Source of the DNA: G965116155 sp965116155
GTDB lineage: Bacteria; Bdellovibrionota; Bdellovibrionia; Bdellovibrionales; UBA1609
DNA length: 64,000 bases
Assembly (NCBI GenBank): GCA_965116155.1
Contig: OZ220488.1
Span: forward strand, 1,364,001-1,428,000
Direction of reading: 5' to 3'
The notes below the pieces were generated by a model. It saw nothing but the letters and a program-made list of their open reading frames with translations. It was not told where the DNA came from and searched no databases. Every line of letters starts with the position of its first letter. Position 1 is the first letter of the stretch. A program made the position numbers and the translations under genes. Shown here piece by piece: positions 22,740 through 31,835 of the stretch.

Positions 22740-25700
22740 CTTGCTGCGCATTGGTACTTAAATTTGTACTGGCCGGTGTCTAAAGGGTCGGTGCAGGTGA
22801 GGGCGCCATTAGAGTCTGCTACGCATTTTTTGCAATCCACTTTTAAATTGCTGCCCACCGTGCACTTTGGCTGAGGCGACAAGAGTTGATCAGATACATC
22901 TAGCACCTCAACCAAACGGTGTTGAGAATTTTGCTTATCATAATCCTCTACATTTTTGTAGTTTAAAGGCTGGCACTCTAACTGCGCCTGCAGCACCATG
23001 CGGCGCGCTGTTTCTGCCACATCCTCTAATACTTCGTTATAAGTCTCCATGCGAGCTACATCACCAAACAAACCGCTCGTTAATTTGGTAATAACTTGGT
23101 AGTGACCATCCATTTTGTCGTCCTCACGCTTATTTAAAATACTGTGCCACGTAAAAGATGCTTGAGGAAAAATCGATGCCGCAGCGTCTCGCACCACTTT
23201 AGAATTTATGTGGTCTAGTTTTTTTAATGTTTTGGCGTATATATCCTCATCCCCTTCATCCGTTAGCAGCACCACAACTAGGTGGCGTAGGTTTTGAAAA
23301 AACCAAAGCCCGCTCCTATCAAGAGTTGCTTGTTGTGTTTTGTTATTGTGATACGCGCGCATAAGTTTTAAAACACTCCCCAAACCGCTCTCTTGGTTGG
23401 AGCCATCGTTCATACACAAAAGAGTTTGGCTTAAAGAATTTTTGGCGCTTAAAAAACTAGCAGGGTTGTCGTCGTTTTCTGATACCACACTGCGTCCAGG
23501 GCCGCGGTCTAAAACAAAATGGGCCCTGCTGTTTTTAGTAGCCCTAAAGTTTTGGCACACCCTGCCACCGGCCTCAGTAGGCCTGCTGCCAAGTGGATTA
23601 ATAAAAGCCCTAAAAGGGTCTCCCACGCCTCCTCGAACCTCATAATAATCCGTAGTACTCACGGCAACTCTATATTCTAAACCCTTCATAGCCTCTAGCA
23701 AACTTGGCACACCACGTTTAGATAGCGCTACATGCTTATCATTCATAGACTGCGAGTTATCTACGATTAAAAGTAATCCTACGCGTTCGAGTTCTGTGCT
23801 ACTGTTAGCTGTTACGAGTTTATTTGTGCGTCCGCAGTCAACGCCATAGCACCAATTGTGTTCTGCTACTGCGCTTTCATTGCCCACTAAATCCGTGGCT
23901 TTAATTTCAAACTTATAATCTCCGCCTGTGGTGTGTGCAAAACTAAAAGGGCTCGTGCATTCGGCAAAGCTCGCACTGGTAATAGACGCCGCTTTAGATG
24001 CGCGGCAAAGCACTTGTGCAATGCCCGAGGCTCCTGCATCATGGGCTAAAAAGTGCACCTCTGCCGAGGACTCTTGCGTAACACTCGCAACACTTTGATC
24101 GGCTTGAATCGCCACAACAGGTGCCGTGGTGTCCATTATGATAGAATCCGTCACACAGCTGGAGGTGTTTTCCACTCTTGTGTTTGGTGCCGTATTAGGT
24201 ACAAGGTGCTTGTATTTTACAAACACATTTAAAGTATTGGCGCCTTCAGGGTTTGTACCAGGGACAAGGTTTTGCATGCGCTTGCTTGCAGTGAAGTTTT
24301 CACATGCTTCGCCTTGCAAGCAAGTGGAGTCGGTGTAAAAGCATGTACGCGTAGCGTCCTGCGCCACAAAGCTTACGTCTAAGTTTGTGCTGCGGGTGAA
24401 GCTGGCGCCTGCAGCGATTTCGACGCTTCCTGTTAAGTCTTGGGGTGTAGGGTTTGCAATGCTGTAGCTTGCGCTAATGGCGGGGCTTTCGTTGCCTGCT
24501 TGGTCCGTGGCTTTGACATAAAACTTATATGTCCCTAGGCCGAGTTTGCCTTTTTTGTTATAAACCACCGGGGATGCCGCGCAATCGCGCCACACAGGCG
24601 TGCTGCCTAAAAGCGCGTTTGCGCACTTCGTGCTCGCAATGCCGCTATCAGTATCTGTCACGGCAAAAGACGCACTCACACGCTCGCCATAGGTTTTGTC
24701 TGCAATGTCATCCACTGATACCGTAGGTGCAAGTACGTCATACAGCAAATAAGCGCTCAAGCAATTGCTGTAGTCGACCTGTCCTGAAGTTGAGCTTGGA
24801 GCTTTAAGTTTTACATACACATAGGCTTTGTCTCCGCTGCGCACTAAAGCCGGGCGCGATGTAGTGGCAAATGCTGTTTCAGCCCCCATAGCGCTGCTGC
24901 AAGTAGAATCGCTAAAAAACTGCATATGGCTAGGCGAGCGGGTGCTGGTGATAGTAAGCTCTACCTGTCCCTGGGAGAGTGTATTGGTGTAGGTTTGTGA
25001 AAAAGACAAACTCGCAGGCACACTTCTTGGATTGTAAGGCTTTACTGCAAATTCTCCCTTTGCAACGTCTCCCAGGTTATCTAAGTTATCCCAAGCTTTA
25101 GCTTCAAAAATATACGCACCCTCGATGCGCGAGCTAAAGTTTTGCAGTTTGTTAGCTGTGCAGTCTTGCCATGCAGGGGCAGTGGCAGACTTAGCATAAG
25201 GCCCACGGCATTGGGTGCGTTTTAAGTCGCCGACGCCGTTAACTTCGCGCCAGCCCACACGCACGGTGGCGCCGTATTCAGCGCCGTTAGCAGGTGCTAC
25301 AATCTGCAAGCTTGGCCCTTTAGTGTCGTAGATCAGCTCCTTACATATACAGGCAGACTCTTTTGTGTGAGTGGTGCCGTACTGGGTGAGAGAGCTACTA
25401 ATGCGCGCGCAGATGATGATTTTATTGTCGTCTGTTACGTCCATGCTTTCCAGCGTATAGGGAGTATCTTGGTGAGGCAGGTTTTGTGAGCCTTGAATGG
25501 GGTTGGTACAGCTTTTGTCTTTAAAAAAGCTTACACCAATTTGGCCATTTAAGTCGTTTTGTACCTCGGTGATCGTGACCTTTACACTGCGTTTGTTGGT
25601 GCGTGTGATGTCAGACTCAAAGCTTAATGTACCTATGACAGGATTTTGCGGCAAGGGCAAAACAGAAAAGCTTTTTTCTACCTGGGTGATAGCGTCTGCG

Positions 25701-26218
25701 CGGTTTTGAGCTTTGACTATAAACTTATACGCGCCTGCCTCAAGTGCAGGTGAAGTGTAAGAGGCATTGCAGTCAAAAAACCCCGCACCCGCTAGGCCTT
25801 CAAGTTTGCAAAGTTGCTTTTTTAGAGCCGCGCCAGCCGTGCCACTTGAAGCCTCAAATTCCAACTCTACCTGCACACCCGCATACAAAGGACTCTCAAT
25901 ATCTGCAATACTCACAGCAGGCTTGGTGGGCGCGCGGCCCTTAGGCTCACTGGCGGGTGTTCTTTCGCGCTTAGTTCTAGAGGCAGGGTTTTTAACAAAA
26001 CTAACATCTTCGCAAGAGTTATAAAAAACCGGCAACGCCAATACGCATGCCACTAGCAGCACAAGCCCCTTGGTGCCATGAAAGGCCAAGCTCTTAGAGG
26101 GGGCGTGTGTATTGCTGCGTTTGGTTGTGGTTTTGAGTTTTGGGTTGTTTTTTTTTGTGTTAGATTTTTTTGTTTTATTCCTACTAATACCGGGTGAGAC
26201 GTTTTTTGATCTTCCCAT
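22736..26218 (-). CDS. Large modular vWA lipoprotein
   Basis: 1160 residues. A long basic N-terminus (about 45 residues, lysine/asparagine-rich) precedes a hydrophobic helix ending in lipobox-like 'FYNSC' (about residue 69). The body alternates two module types. Type A (about 95 residues, with 'G.YKF.VKA.D..GN' and paired cysteines such as 'W.DC') occurs four times. Type B (about 105 residues, with 'FF.D..C' and ending 'YDT.AP') occurs three times between the A copies. A vWA domain with 'LLLIVDNSQSMND' (DxSxS) follows from about residue 805. The C-terminus has more cysteine pairs. It looks like a surface adhesin or extracytoplasmic binding protein; ligand unknown. Its stop TAG lies in the repeat motif AGTTAGAGTGCTAG. 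Confidence 0.8.
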   Translation of the reverse strand: MGRSKNVSPGISRNKTKKSNTKKNNPKLKTTTKRSNTHAPSKSLAFHGTKGLVLLVACVLALPVFYNSCEDVSFVKNPASRTKRERTPASEPKGRAPTKPAVSIADIESPLYAGVQVELEFEASSGTAGAALKKQLCKLEGLAGAGFFDCNASYTSPALEAGAYKFIVKAQNRADAITQVEKSFSVLPLPQNPVIGTLSFESDITRTNKRSVKVTITEVQNDLNGQIGVSFFKDKSCTNPIQGSQNLPHQDTPYTLESMDVTDDNKIIICARISSSLTQYGTTHTKESACICKELIYDTKGPSLQIVAPANGAEYGATVRVGWREVNGVGDLKRTQCRGPYAKSATAPAWQDCTANKLQNFSSRIEGAYIFEAKAWDNLDNLGDVAKGEFAVKPYNPRSVPASLSFSQTYTNTLSQGQVELTITSTRSPSHMQFFSDSTCSSAMGAETAFATTSRPALVRSGDKAYVYVKLKAPSSTSGQVDYSNCLSAYLLYDVLAPTVSVDDIADKTYGERVSASFAVTDTDSGIASTKCANALLGSTPVWRDCAASPVVYNKKGKLGLGTYKFYVKATDQAGNESPAISASYSIANPTPQDLTGSVEIAAGASFTRSTNLDVSFVAQDATRTCFYTDSTCLQGEACENFTASKRMQNLVPGTNPEGANTLNVFVKYKHLVPNTAPNTRVENTSSCVTDSIIMDTTAPVVAIQADQSVASVTQESSAEVHFLAHDAGASGIAQVLCRASKAASITSASFAECTSPFSFAHTTGGDYKFEIKATDLVGNESAVAEHNWCYGVDCGRTNKLVTANSSTELERVGLLLIVDNSQSMNDKHVALSKRGVPSLLEAMKGLEYRVAVSTTDYYEVRGGVGDPFRAFINPLGSRPTEAGGRVCQNFRATKNSRAHFVLDRGPGRSVVSENDDNPASFLSAKNSLSQTLLCMNDGSNQESGLGSVLKLMRAYHNNKTQQATLDRSGLWFFQNLRHLVVVLLTDEGDEDIYAKTLKKLDHINSKVVRDAAASIFPQASFTWHSILNKREDDKMDGHYQVITKLTSGLFGDVARMETYNEVLEDVAETARRMVLQAQLECQPLNYKNVEDYDKQNSQHRLVEVLDVSDQLLSPQPKCTVGSNLKVDCKKCVADSNGALTCTDPLDTGQYKFKYQCAAS

Positions 26219-26299
26219 AAGCTCCCTTGCGCGCCTGCATGCCGCGCTTTAAGAGCCTTGTCGGCATAATGGTTTTTGGACTAAAGCCTAGAGGTTTTT

Positions 26300-26447
26300 G
26301 GCAGCGGTTATGGTTGTCTGGGTGTTTTTCAGATTTTTTGTTTCATTATGCCTGCCTGGCAGGCTCCGCAAGGAGCCGGATCCCAGGCAGGCCCAATAGC
26401 AGTCTGCACTTAAGAGCTCAAGGTGATTGGGCTAGTCTGTAACTGGC
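26300..26447. repeat. Hairpin and TTACAGACTAGCC-type repeat end at clpX 3' end
   Basis: A hairpin GCCTGCCTGG/CCAGGCAGGC (26350-26392) with inner stem GGCTCCGCAAGGAGCC is followed by GAGCTCAAGGTGATTGGGC and TAGTCTGTAACT. The last part recurs almost unchanged beside infA at 49.2 kb (AGCTCAAGGTGTTTTGGC, TAGTCTGTAACT), a third class of end motif that abuts a stop codon. Likely terminator for clpX. Confidence 0.65.
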
Positions 26448-27758
26448 CTACGCAATTTTGGAGGTTTTGGATTTGTCACTTTCAAGCTTAGCGAGCTTGC
26501 TTTCAGAGGCAAATTTTAACTCAGGCGCCTTTTTGCCTTTGATCACATCAGCCGTAATGGTGCAAGACTCTACCGATTTTTTGGACGGGATATCATACAT
26601 AACATCCAACATGGCCTTTTCCATTACCCCTCTTAAACCACGGGCTCCGGTTTTGCAGCGTATGGCTTCCTCAGCAATGCTTTTAAGTGAATCTTTTGTA
26701 AAAACAAGGTCCACGTTTTCGTAAGAAAAAAGCTGCTTATATTGTTTGGTGATGGCATTTTTAGGCTCTACCAAAATGCGCATAAGCGCCTTTTCGTCCA
26801 AAGGAGACAAGGCCGCAATAACAGGCAACCGGCCTATAAACTCCGGTATCAACCCATAACGCGTAAGGTCGTTTGGCTCAATGGAGTCTAGCAAGTTTTC
26901 GCCAGACACAAGCCGCTCCTTAGAAGTCTTAATAGAAGCCGCCACCCCCATGCTGCGTTGGTTGGTGCGGTTTTCAATAATGTTATCAATGCCCACAAAA
27001 GCTCCACCCACGATAAACAAAATATTAGACGTGTCTACTTGTATAAAATCCTGCTGCGGGTGCTTGCGCCCTCCTTTAGGAGGCAAGTGGGCCACGGTGC
27101 CTTCTAAAATTTTAAGCAAAGCCTGCTGCACGCCCTCACCGCTAACATCGCGCGTAATAGAAGGATTGTCGGACTTGCGGGTGATCTTGTCGATCTCGTC
27201 TATGTAGATCACTCCTTTTTGGGCACGCTCTACATCGTAATCCGCAGCCTGCAAAAGATTGAGTACTACATTTTCTACATCTTCACCCACATAACCAGCT
27301 TCTGTGAGCGTTGTGGCATCCGCCATAGCAAAAGGCACATTAAGGCTTTTAGCAATAGTCTGTGCAAGCAAGGTTTTGCCTGAGCCCGTAGGGCCTATAA
27401 GCAAAATGTTGGACTTTGCAATTTCAACGTCGTTCTTTTTAGACTTGCCCGTGGAGTTGATTCTTTTATAGTGGTTGTGCACAGCCACGGCGAGAGACTT
27501 TTTGGCTTTTTCTTGGCCTATAACATAGTCGTCTAAAAAACTCTTTACCTCTTTAGGGCAAGGCACCTTAAACGAGCGCCCACTCGTGCCTTGGATGTCT
27601 TTTTGTTTTTCCTCTAAAAGGATGTCATTGCAGAGATCAATACACTCGTCGCAAATATAAACTCCAGGCCCGGCGATAAGCTTTTTGACCTCTTTTTGAG
27701 ACTTTGCACAAAAACTACAATTAAGGTTGCTGCTGCGGTAGCTGTTCTTTTTGCTCAT
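26448..27758 (-). CDS. clpX: ATP-dependent Clp protease ATP-binding subunit ClpX
   Basis: AAA+ unfoldase that feeds tagged substrates to ClpP. 436 residues, standard length. The N-terminal zinc-binding domain has 'CSFC' and 'CDECIDLC' (about residues 15-43); the AAA+ core has Walker A 'GPTGSGKTLLAQT' (about 117-129), Walker B 'GVIYIDEIDKI' (about 178-188), sensor 1 'NILFIVGGAF' and the family box 'GLIPEFIGRLPV' (arginine finger) near 315. The C-terminal tail is lysine/serine-rich. It lies downstream of clpP on the same strand with a gap of about 210 bases. The stop TAG is followed by the TTACAGACTAGCC repeat end. Confidence 0.97.
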   Translation of the reverse strand: MSKKNSYRSSNLNCSFCAKSQKEVKKLIAGPGVYICDECIDLCNDILLEEKQKDIQGTSGRSFKVPCPKEVKSFLDDYVIGQEKAKKSLAVAVHNHYKRINSTGKSKKNDVEIAKSNILLIGPTGSGKTLLAQTIAKSLNVPFAMADATTLTEAGYVGEDVENVVLNLLQAADYDVERAQKGVIYIDEIDKITRKSDNPSITRDVSGEGVQQALLKILEGTVAHLPPKGGRKHPQQDFIQVDTSNILFIVGGAFVGIDNIIENRTNQRSMGVAASIKTSKERLVSGENLLDSIEPNDLTRYGLIPEFIGRLPVIAALSPLDEKALMRILVEPKNAITKQYKQLFSYENVDLVFTKDSLKSIAEEAIRCKTGARGLRGVMEKAMLDVMYDIPSKKSVESCTITADVIKGKKAPELKFASESKLAKLESDKSKTSKIA

Positions 27759-27967
27759 AATCTCCTTCCCAATCTGCTAGCTAAGGCCTAACCCCAAATA
27801 GGGGCCCTTGTCAGCCCTTGAAGCCCTCATGCTCACCAAGCAAGGGCTCTGCGCCGCATTGCGCCATGTTATAAGTATGAGAACCTCTGGGTTATTTGCA
27901 ATCTGCTTTGCAATCTTTGTTCCAGTTGTTTGTTCCAAATGGTGGCTCCTTTGCCGTGGCGGTCCTT

Positions 27968-28591
27968 CTATTTGCGTGTTTTGCGGCTAGTTACCATCTT
28001 ATCGGCCAGGCCAAACTCTATGGCCTCCTGAGCACTCATAAAATAATCACGCTCCATGGCGGCGGCTAGGCTTTTGTAATCTTTTCCGGTGTGTTTTTCA
28101 TAGATTTTTGTCAGTTTTTCTTTAGTGTGTCGCAGCTCTTTGGTGTGTATTTCTATATCCGTCACCTGCCCCGTGAGGCCGCCTCCTGCTAGTAGAGGTT
28201 GGTGAACCATAACGCGCGCATGGGGCAAAATATGGCGTTTTTTGGGGGTGCCTGCAGCCAAAATAAGGCTGCCCATACTAGAGGCCTGACCTATGCAAAC
28301 GCAGCTGATGTCGCATTTTACAAACTGCATGATGTCGTATATGGCCAAGCCTGCACTGACACTGCCGCCGGGAGAATTAATATAGAGCTGAATGTCCTGG
28401 TCTGGGTTGTCCATCTCTAAAAAAAATATCTGCGCCGTTACGGCATTGGCCACATCATCGTTTATGGCGGTGCCCAAAAACACAATGCGGTCTTTTAGCA
28501 AGCGCGAGTAGATGTCGTAGCTACGCTCTCCCCTAGGGGTTTGCTCTACTACATAAGGGATAAGAGATTGGAGTGTTTCAAAATCTTTCAT
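27968..28591 (-). CDS. clpP: ATP-dependent Clp protease proteolytic subunit ClpP
   Basis: Serine peptidase that forms the barrel of ClpXP. About 207 residues. The catalytic serine is in 'CIGQASSMGSLIL', the histidine in 'HARVMVHQPL' and the aspartate in 'QVTDIEIH'; 'LYINSPGGSVSAGLAIYD' is also diagnostic. The frame opens at 28627, but ATG 28591 is preferred, with AGGAG 13 bases upstream; an in-between ATG is possible. Trigger factor, often upstream, is absent; the divergent pepA gene follows instead. A clpP-clpX operon is likely despite the 210-base gap. Confidence 0.96.
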   Translation of the reverse strand: MKDFETLQSLIPYVVEQTPRGERSYDIYSRLLKDRIVFLGTAINDDVANAVTAQIFFLEMDNPDQDIQLYINSPGGSVSAGLAIYDIMQFVKCDISCVCIGQASSMGSLILAAGTPKKRHILPHARVMVHQPLLAGGGLTGQVTDIEIHTKELRHTKEKLTKIYEKHTGKDYKSLAAAMERDYFMSAQEAIEFGLADKMVTSRKTRK

Positions 28592-28983
28592 TTTTTCTGT
28601 GTAACTCCTCATAATGCATGTTTTCATAATGCATGTTCACAATGCGTGTGGCAGGCACACTTTAGGCGCCCTGTTTAGGTTTACGGTTTTTTTACCATTT
28701 GCTGCTAGTTTTGTAGCACAATAACGCAACAATGTATGCGCATGTGTCTCACGCGGGCAGGCCCCAGCAACATATCCAGAAGCATAGCCAGCCCAAGGAG
28801 CATAGCCAGAGAATCATATCCCCCAGAAATACATCCAGCAACACATCCAGAGCCAGCTGTTACAGAAAAAGCACCCATTGGGACGTTTTTTGGGTTTGCT
28901 TGATCCGCTTAAGGTGGGTGTGCTATTTCTTGCCACGTTGCCACAGGTTTTCCAAAAACAGCTCCAAGCAAAGGGTTTTTTAT
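28592..28983. other. Intergenic region between clpP and pepA
   Basis: Divergent promoter region with no gene recognised. An open frame runs in from 28732 ahead of pepA, but its product is low-complexity and unlike any aminopeptidase N-terminus. It holds short imperfect repeats around 28767-28860: AGCATAGCCAG twice, and CAACATATCCAGA/CAACACATCCAGA. The hairpin family is absent here, in keeping with its preference for gene 3' ends. Confidence 0.5.
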
Positions 28984-30480
28984 ATGTCTCAAAATAAGCA
29001 TTTGGATATTAAGCTATCAGCGGTGGATCAGGCTCCACAGCAAAACGAAGCGGCTGTGTTTTTTGTGCGTCAAAAGGGCGACAAGGCCTATTTGCCGGGT
29101 GCGCCAGACTGGGCTGAGGGGCTTTTGTCTAGCGCAGAGGGCTGGCAAGGGGCGGGGGCTTCGTCGCGCTTGTTTCGTAACGCTCAAAATTCTGGTGGGT
29201 TTAAGCATGTGCTGTTTGTGGGCTTGGGCAAGGATTTGGGGAGCGACGCGCTGCGGCAAGGAGCGGCAACGGCTTATAAAATTTTAAAAGAGCAGCTCCT
29301 TAGTGTGGCGAGTTTTTTTTATTTGTCTCAGGAGTCTCCATGGGATGCCGCTCAAGCGGTTAAGCAGTTTGCTGAGGGCGCGGATCTATGTGCTTACAGT
29401 TTTGATGTTCATATGCAGCGCACTAGCAGCAAGCCTTTTGCGCTTAAAATTCATTTAAGGGTGGGGGCCATAGGTGCAAAACTGGACGGCGTGCTGGGTG
29501 ATGCAAGGATTTTAAGTGAGCAGGTGAATTTTGCCAAGTACTTAGCCGACCAGCCGGGCAACAAGATGCCGCCGCGGGTGCTGGCAGAGGAGGTGCAAAA
29601 ACAGGCTCAAGGCACAGGGCTGAAGGTGGAGGTTTGGGACAAGGCGCGCATCTTAAAAGAGTCTATGGGGGGCTTGTATGGTGTGGGCTTGGGTAGTGAT
29701 GAAGAGCCGCGGTTTATTATTATGGAGTACTCTGGTGGCGTTAAAGGCGAGGCTCCGGTTTGTTTAGTGGGCAAGGGTTTAACCTTTGATTCTGGGGGCA
29801 TTAGCTTAAAACCTGGTCTGCGTATGGATGAGATGAAGTACGACATGTGTGGAGGCACAGCGGTTATAGGGGCCATGATGGCTATTGCGCGCTTAAAGCC
29901 CAAGGTGAATGTGTTGGGTCTGGTGCCGTCGAGTGAAAACATGCCCGGCCCTATGGCCAACAAGCCTGGGGATATTTTAAAGGCGCGTAATGGCAAGACG
30001 GTTGAGGTTTTGAACACCGATGCTGAGGGTAGGCTGATTTTAATGGACGCCCTGAGCTATGCCTGCGAGCAAAAGCCGCGCGTGATTTTTGATGCTGCAA
30101 CCTTAACTGGTGCCATGGTGGTGGCGCTGGGTAATACGTATACGGGCTTTTTTACGCGCAGTGAAAAGCTTGCGGAGCGTGTAAAAAGGGTTTGCGCTGA
30201 AGAAGGGGAGCTTGTGTGGCCTATGCCCATACATGACCACTTTGTGCAAGACATGAAGGGCCGGCATGCGGACCTGGCGAATATTTCCTCAGGTCGGGGT
30301 GCGGGTTCTGGTACGGCTGCGGCTTTTTTGGAGCAGTTTGTGGACTCTGATACCGAGTGGGCGCATTTTGATATAGCGGGTACGGCGTACAACTGCGGCA
30401 ATAGGCTCAGTTACTGCCGCTCTTTTGGCGCTACCGGCGCTATGGTGCGTAGCTTTGTGGCGTTAGTGAGTAGCTATTAG
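28984..30480 (+). CDS. pepA: Leucyl aminopeptidase (M17, cytosol aminopeptidase)
   Basis: Two-metal exopeptidase releasing N-terminal residues, 498 residues from ATG 28984. An N-terminal macro-like domain (about 1-160) precedes the catalytic domain with 'LVGKGLTFDSGGISLKPG', 'MKYDMCGGTAVIGAM', 'NMPGPMANKPGDILKARNGKT' (split) and the signature 'NTDAEGRLILMDAL'; 'SSGRGAGSGTAAAFLEQF' lies near the C-terminus. All metal and catalytic residues seem present. The upstream extension of the frame to 28732 is not used. The stop TAG (30478-30480) sits in the repeat end TTAGAGTGCTAG. Confidence 0.95.
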   Translation: MSQNKHLDIKLSAVDQAPQQNEAAVFFVRQKGDKAYLPGAPDWAEGLLSSAEGWQGAGASSRLFRNAQNSGGFKHVLFVGLGKDLGSDALRQGAATAYKILKEQLLSVASFFYLSQESPWDAAQAVKQFAEGADLCAYSFDVHMQRTSSKPFALKIHLRVGAIGAKLDGVLGDARILSEQVNFAKYLADQPGNKMPPRVLAEEVQKQAQGTGLKVEVWDKARILKESMGGLYGVGLGSDEEPRFIIMEYSGGVKGEAPVCLVGKGLTFDSGGISLKPGLRMDEMKYDMCGGTAVIGAMMAIARLKPKVNVLGLVPSSENMPGPMANKPGDILKARNGKTVEVLNTDAEGRLILMDALSYACEQKPRVIFDAATLTGAMVVALGNTYTGFFTRSEKLAERVKRVCAEEGELVWPMPIHDHFVQDMKGRHADLANISSGRGAGSGTAAAFLEQFVDSDTEWAHFDIAGTAYNCGNRLSYCRSFGATGAMVRSFVALVSSY

Positions 30481-30619
30481 AGTGCTAGTAAAATTCTCTG
30501 AGGTAGAGTGCGTAAGCATAAAAGTGTTAGTGAGGGCGCCCTGGCCAGGAAGCGCAGCCTAAGAGTGCACCTGGGTGCACCAGGCAAGCGTCCTACAGAG
30601 AATTTTACTAGCGCTCTAA
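30477..30619. repeat. Complete hairpin element with 24-base terminal inverted repeats
   Basis: The cleanest copy of the element. The left end is TTAGAGTGCTAG then TAAAATTCTCTG (30477-30500). The right end is CAGAGAATTTTA then CTAGCGCTCTAA (30596-30619), complementary over 24 bases with one G.T change. The interior carries a piece of another element (GTGCGTAAGCATAAAAGTGTTAGTGAGGGCGCCCTGG also found at 43.7 kb). Its left end gives pepA its stop codon. Confidence 0.85.
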
Positions 30620-30635
30620 TTGACACATGTCAATT
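30618..30635. promoter_or_regulatory. Inverted repeat AATTGAC-4-GTCAATT before fliA
   Basis: A 7-4-7 inverted repeat about 165 bases upstream of the fliA start. It contains TTGACA, which could be a -35 element or an operator half-site. No convincing -10 was identified. Confidence 0.3.
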
Positions 30636-30798
30636 TTCTAACACACACCCCCTACACACCTAAGTGGGGCGGGAGGATGCGGTATATGCTTAAGGGCTAA
30701 TGTGGGCCCTTGTGGCCAGCACTTGGTCTGTGTGGCACAGCTTTTGCACCAGCAAACCCCTAGGGCATTGCGTATTTGCCCTAAGGGGGGCACAGGGG

Positions 30799-31581
30799 AT
30801 GGCGTATAAGGAGTTTCAAGAGAGCAAACTTTTATCGGCGTATAAAAAAAACGCAAACTCCCTAACAGAAGCTCAAAAAAATCAGCTCATCCTCGACTAC
30901 ACGCCTTTAATTAAATTTGTAGCCCAGCGCATATCAGCACGTCTGCCCGGGCACATAGAAACCAACGATCTTATCTCAAGCGGTGTTATAGGCTTAATGG
31001 ATGCCTTAGAAAAATACGACCCCTCGCGAGACAATAAATTTAAAACCTACGCCGAGTTTCGTATAAGAGGCAGCATACTAGATGAGCTGCGTTCTCAAGA
31101 TTGGGTTCCGCGTTCTATTAGAGACAAAGCCAAAAGCTTAGAAAAAGCCCGCACTAGTCTTGAGGCCAAACTCAACCGCACTCCCACTGCAGAAGAGCTG
31201 TCCCAATTCCTAGGCATTAGTATGGACGAATACCACACCCTGGTAAACAAAGTGCATCCTGCAAGTGTGTTTTCAATAGACAACGAGCCACATTTTGGAG
31301 ACGTAGATAAAAGATCACTGCTGAACCTTTTAGAAGATTGTAAAATCAATAACCCGTTTCACTTTTTAGAAACCCAAAACATTAAAAAAATCATGGTCGA
31401 CGCTATAAGCGCTTTGCCAGAGCGCCAAAAAATGGTGCTCTCTTTGTACTACTACGAAGACATCAATTTAAGAAAAATTGGCCAACTGCTAAAAGTCACC
31501 GAAAGCCGTGTGTCGCAACTGCATGCACAGGCCATAAAAAACCTAAAATCCCTTATCAAGTCCGGCATGAATAAAAGCTAA
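30799..31581 (+). CDS. fliA: RNA polymerase sigma factor FliA (sigma-28)
   Basis: Sigma factor for flagellar and motility genes, 260 residues. Region 2 begins 'YTPLIKFVAQRISARLP' and has 'ETNDLISSGVIGLMDALEKYD' and 'FKTYAEFRIRGSILDELRSQDWVPRSIR', the FliA/WhiG signature; region 3 has 'LNRTPTAEELSQFLGIS'; region 4 has 'LPERQKMVLSLYYYEDINLRKIGQLLKVTESRVSQLHAQ' (split). The frame opens at 30700, but the ATG at 30799 starts the normal N-terminus and follows a G-rich stretch. No other flagellar gene is adjacent, though ftsY and mrp (relatives of flhF and flhG) lie nearby on the other strand. Confidence 0.9.
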   Translation: MAYKEFQESKLLSAYKKNANSLTEAQKNQLILDYTPLIKFVAQRISARLPGHIETNDLISSGVIGLMDALEKYDPSRDNKFKTYAEFRIRGSILDELRSQDWVPRSIRDKAKSLEKARTSLEAKLNRTPTAEELSQFLGISMDEYHTLVNKVHPASVFSIDNEPHFGDVDKRSLLNLLEDCKINNPFHFLETQNIKKIMVDAISALPERQKMVLSLYYYEDINLRKIGQLLKVTESRVSQLHAQAIKNLKSLIKSGMNKS

Positions 31582-31823
31582 TCAAAGAGCTAGCAAGGCA
31601 ACTGGCATGCGGCGTAGTCCCTTTGGCAGCGCCTTTAGGCGCGTCAGCCAAGGGGGCCAGCAAGCCTCCAGTGGTCTTGCGGCCTATAAGGCTTTTACGG
31701 CCCTGTAGCCTTGGGCGATCTTTAGGCACAAGGCGACCAGACCTTCGTCAAAGATACGGCAACTTTGACCTCAAAGTGCAGTCCCCACAAACCTAGCCGA
31801 TAAGCCTGTAAGAGAGCTTATGA
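31582..31823. repeat. Repeat region downstream of fliA
   Basis: An imperfect hairpin (31594-31680) with inner stem CCTTTGGC...GCCAAGG around GCGCCTTTAGGCGC is followed by a linker module (31681-31770). That module contains TAGCCTTGGGCGATC, then GGCACAAGGCGACC, and TTCGTCAAAG, as at 59.95-60.03 kb. It may terminate fliA. The next gene starts at 31836. Confidence 0.65.
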
Positions 31824-31835
31824 GTGAGGGGTTCT

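Noticed and set aside
28732..28983. N-terminal extension of pepA
   Set aside because: The extra 84 residues are low-complexity and unlike other aminopeptidases; ATG 28984 begins the normal N-terminus.
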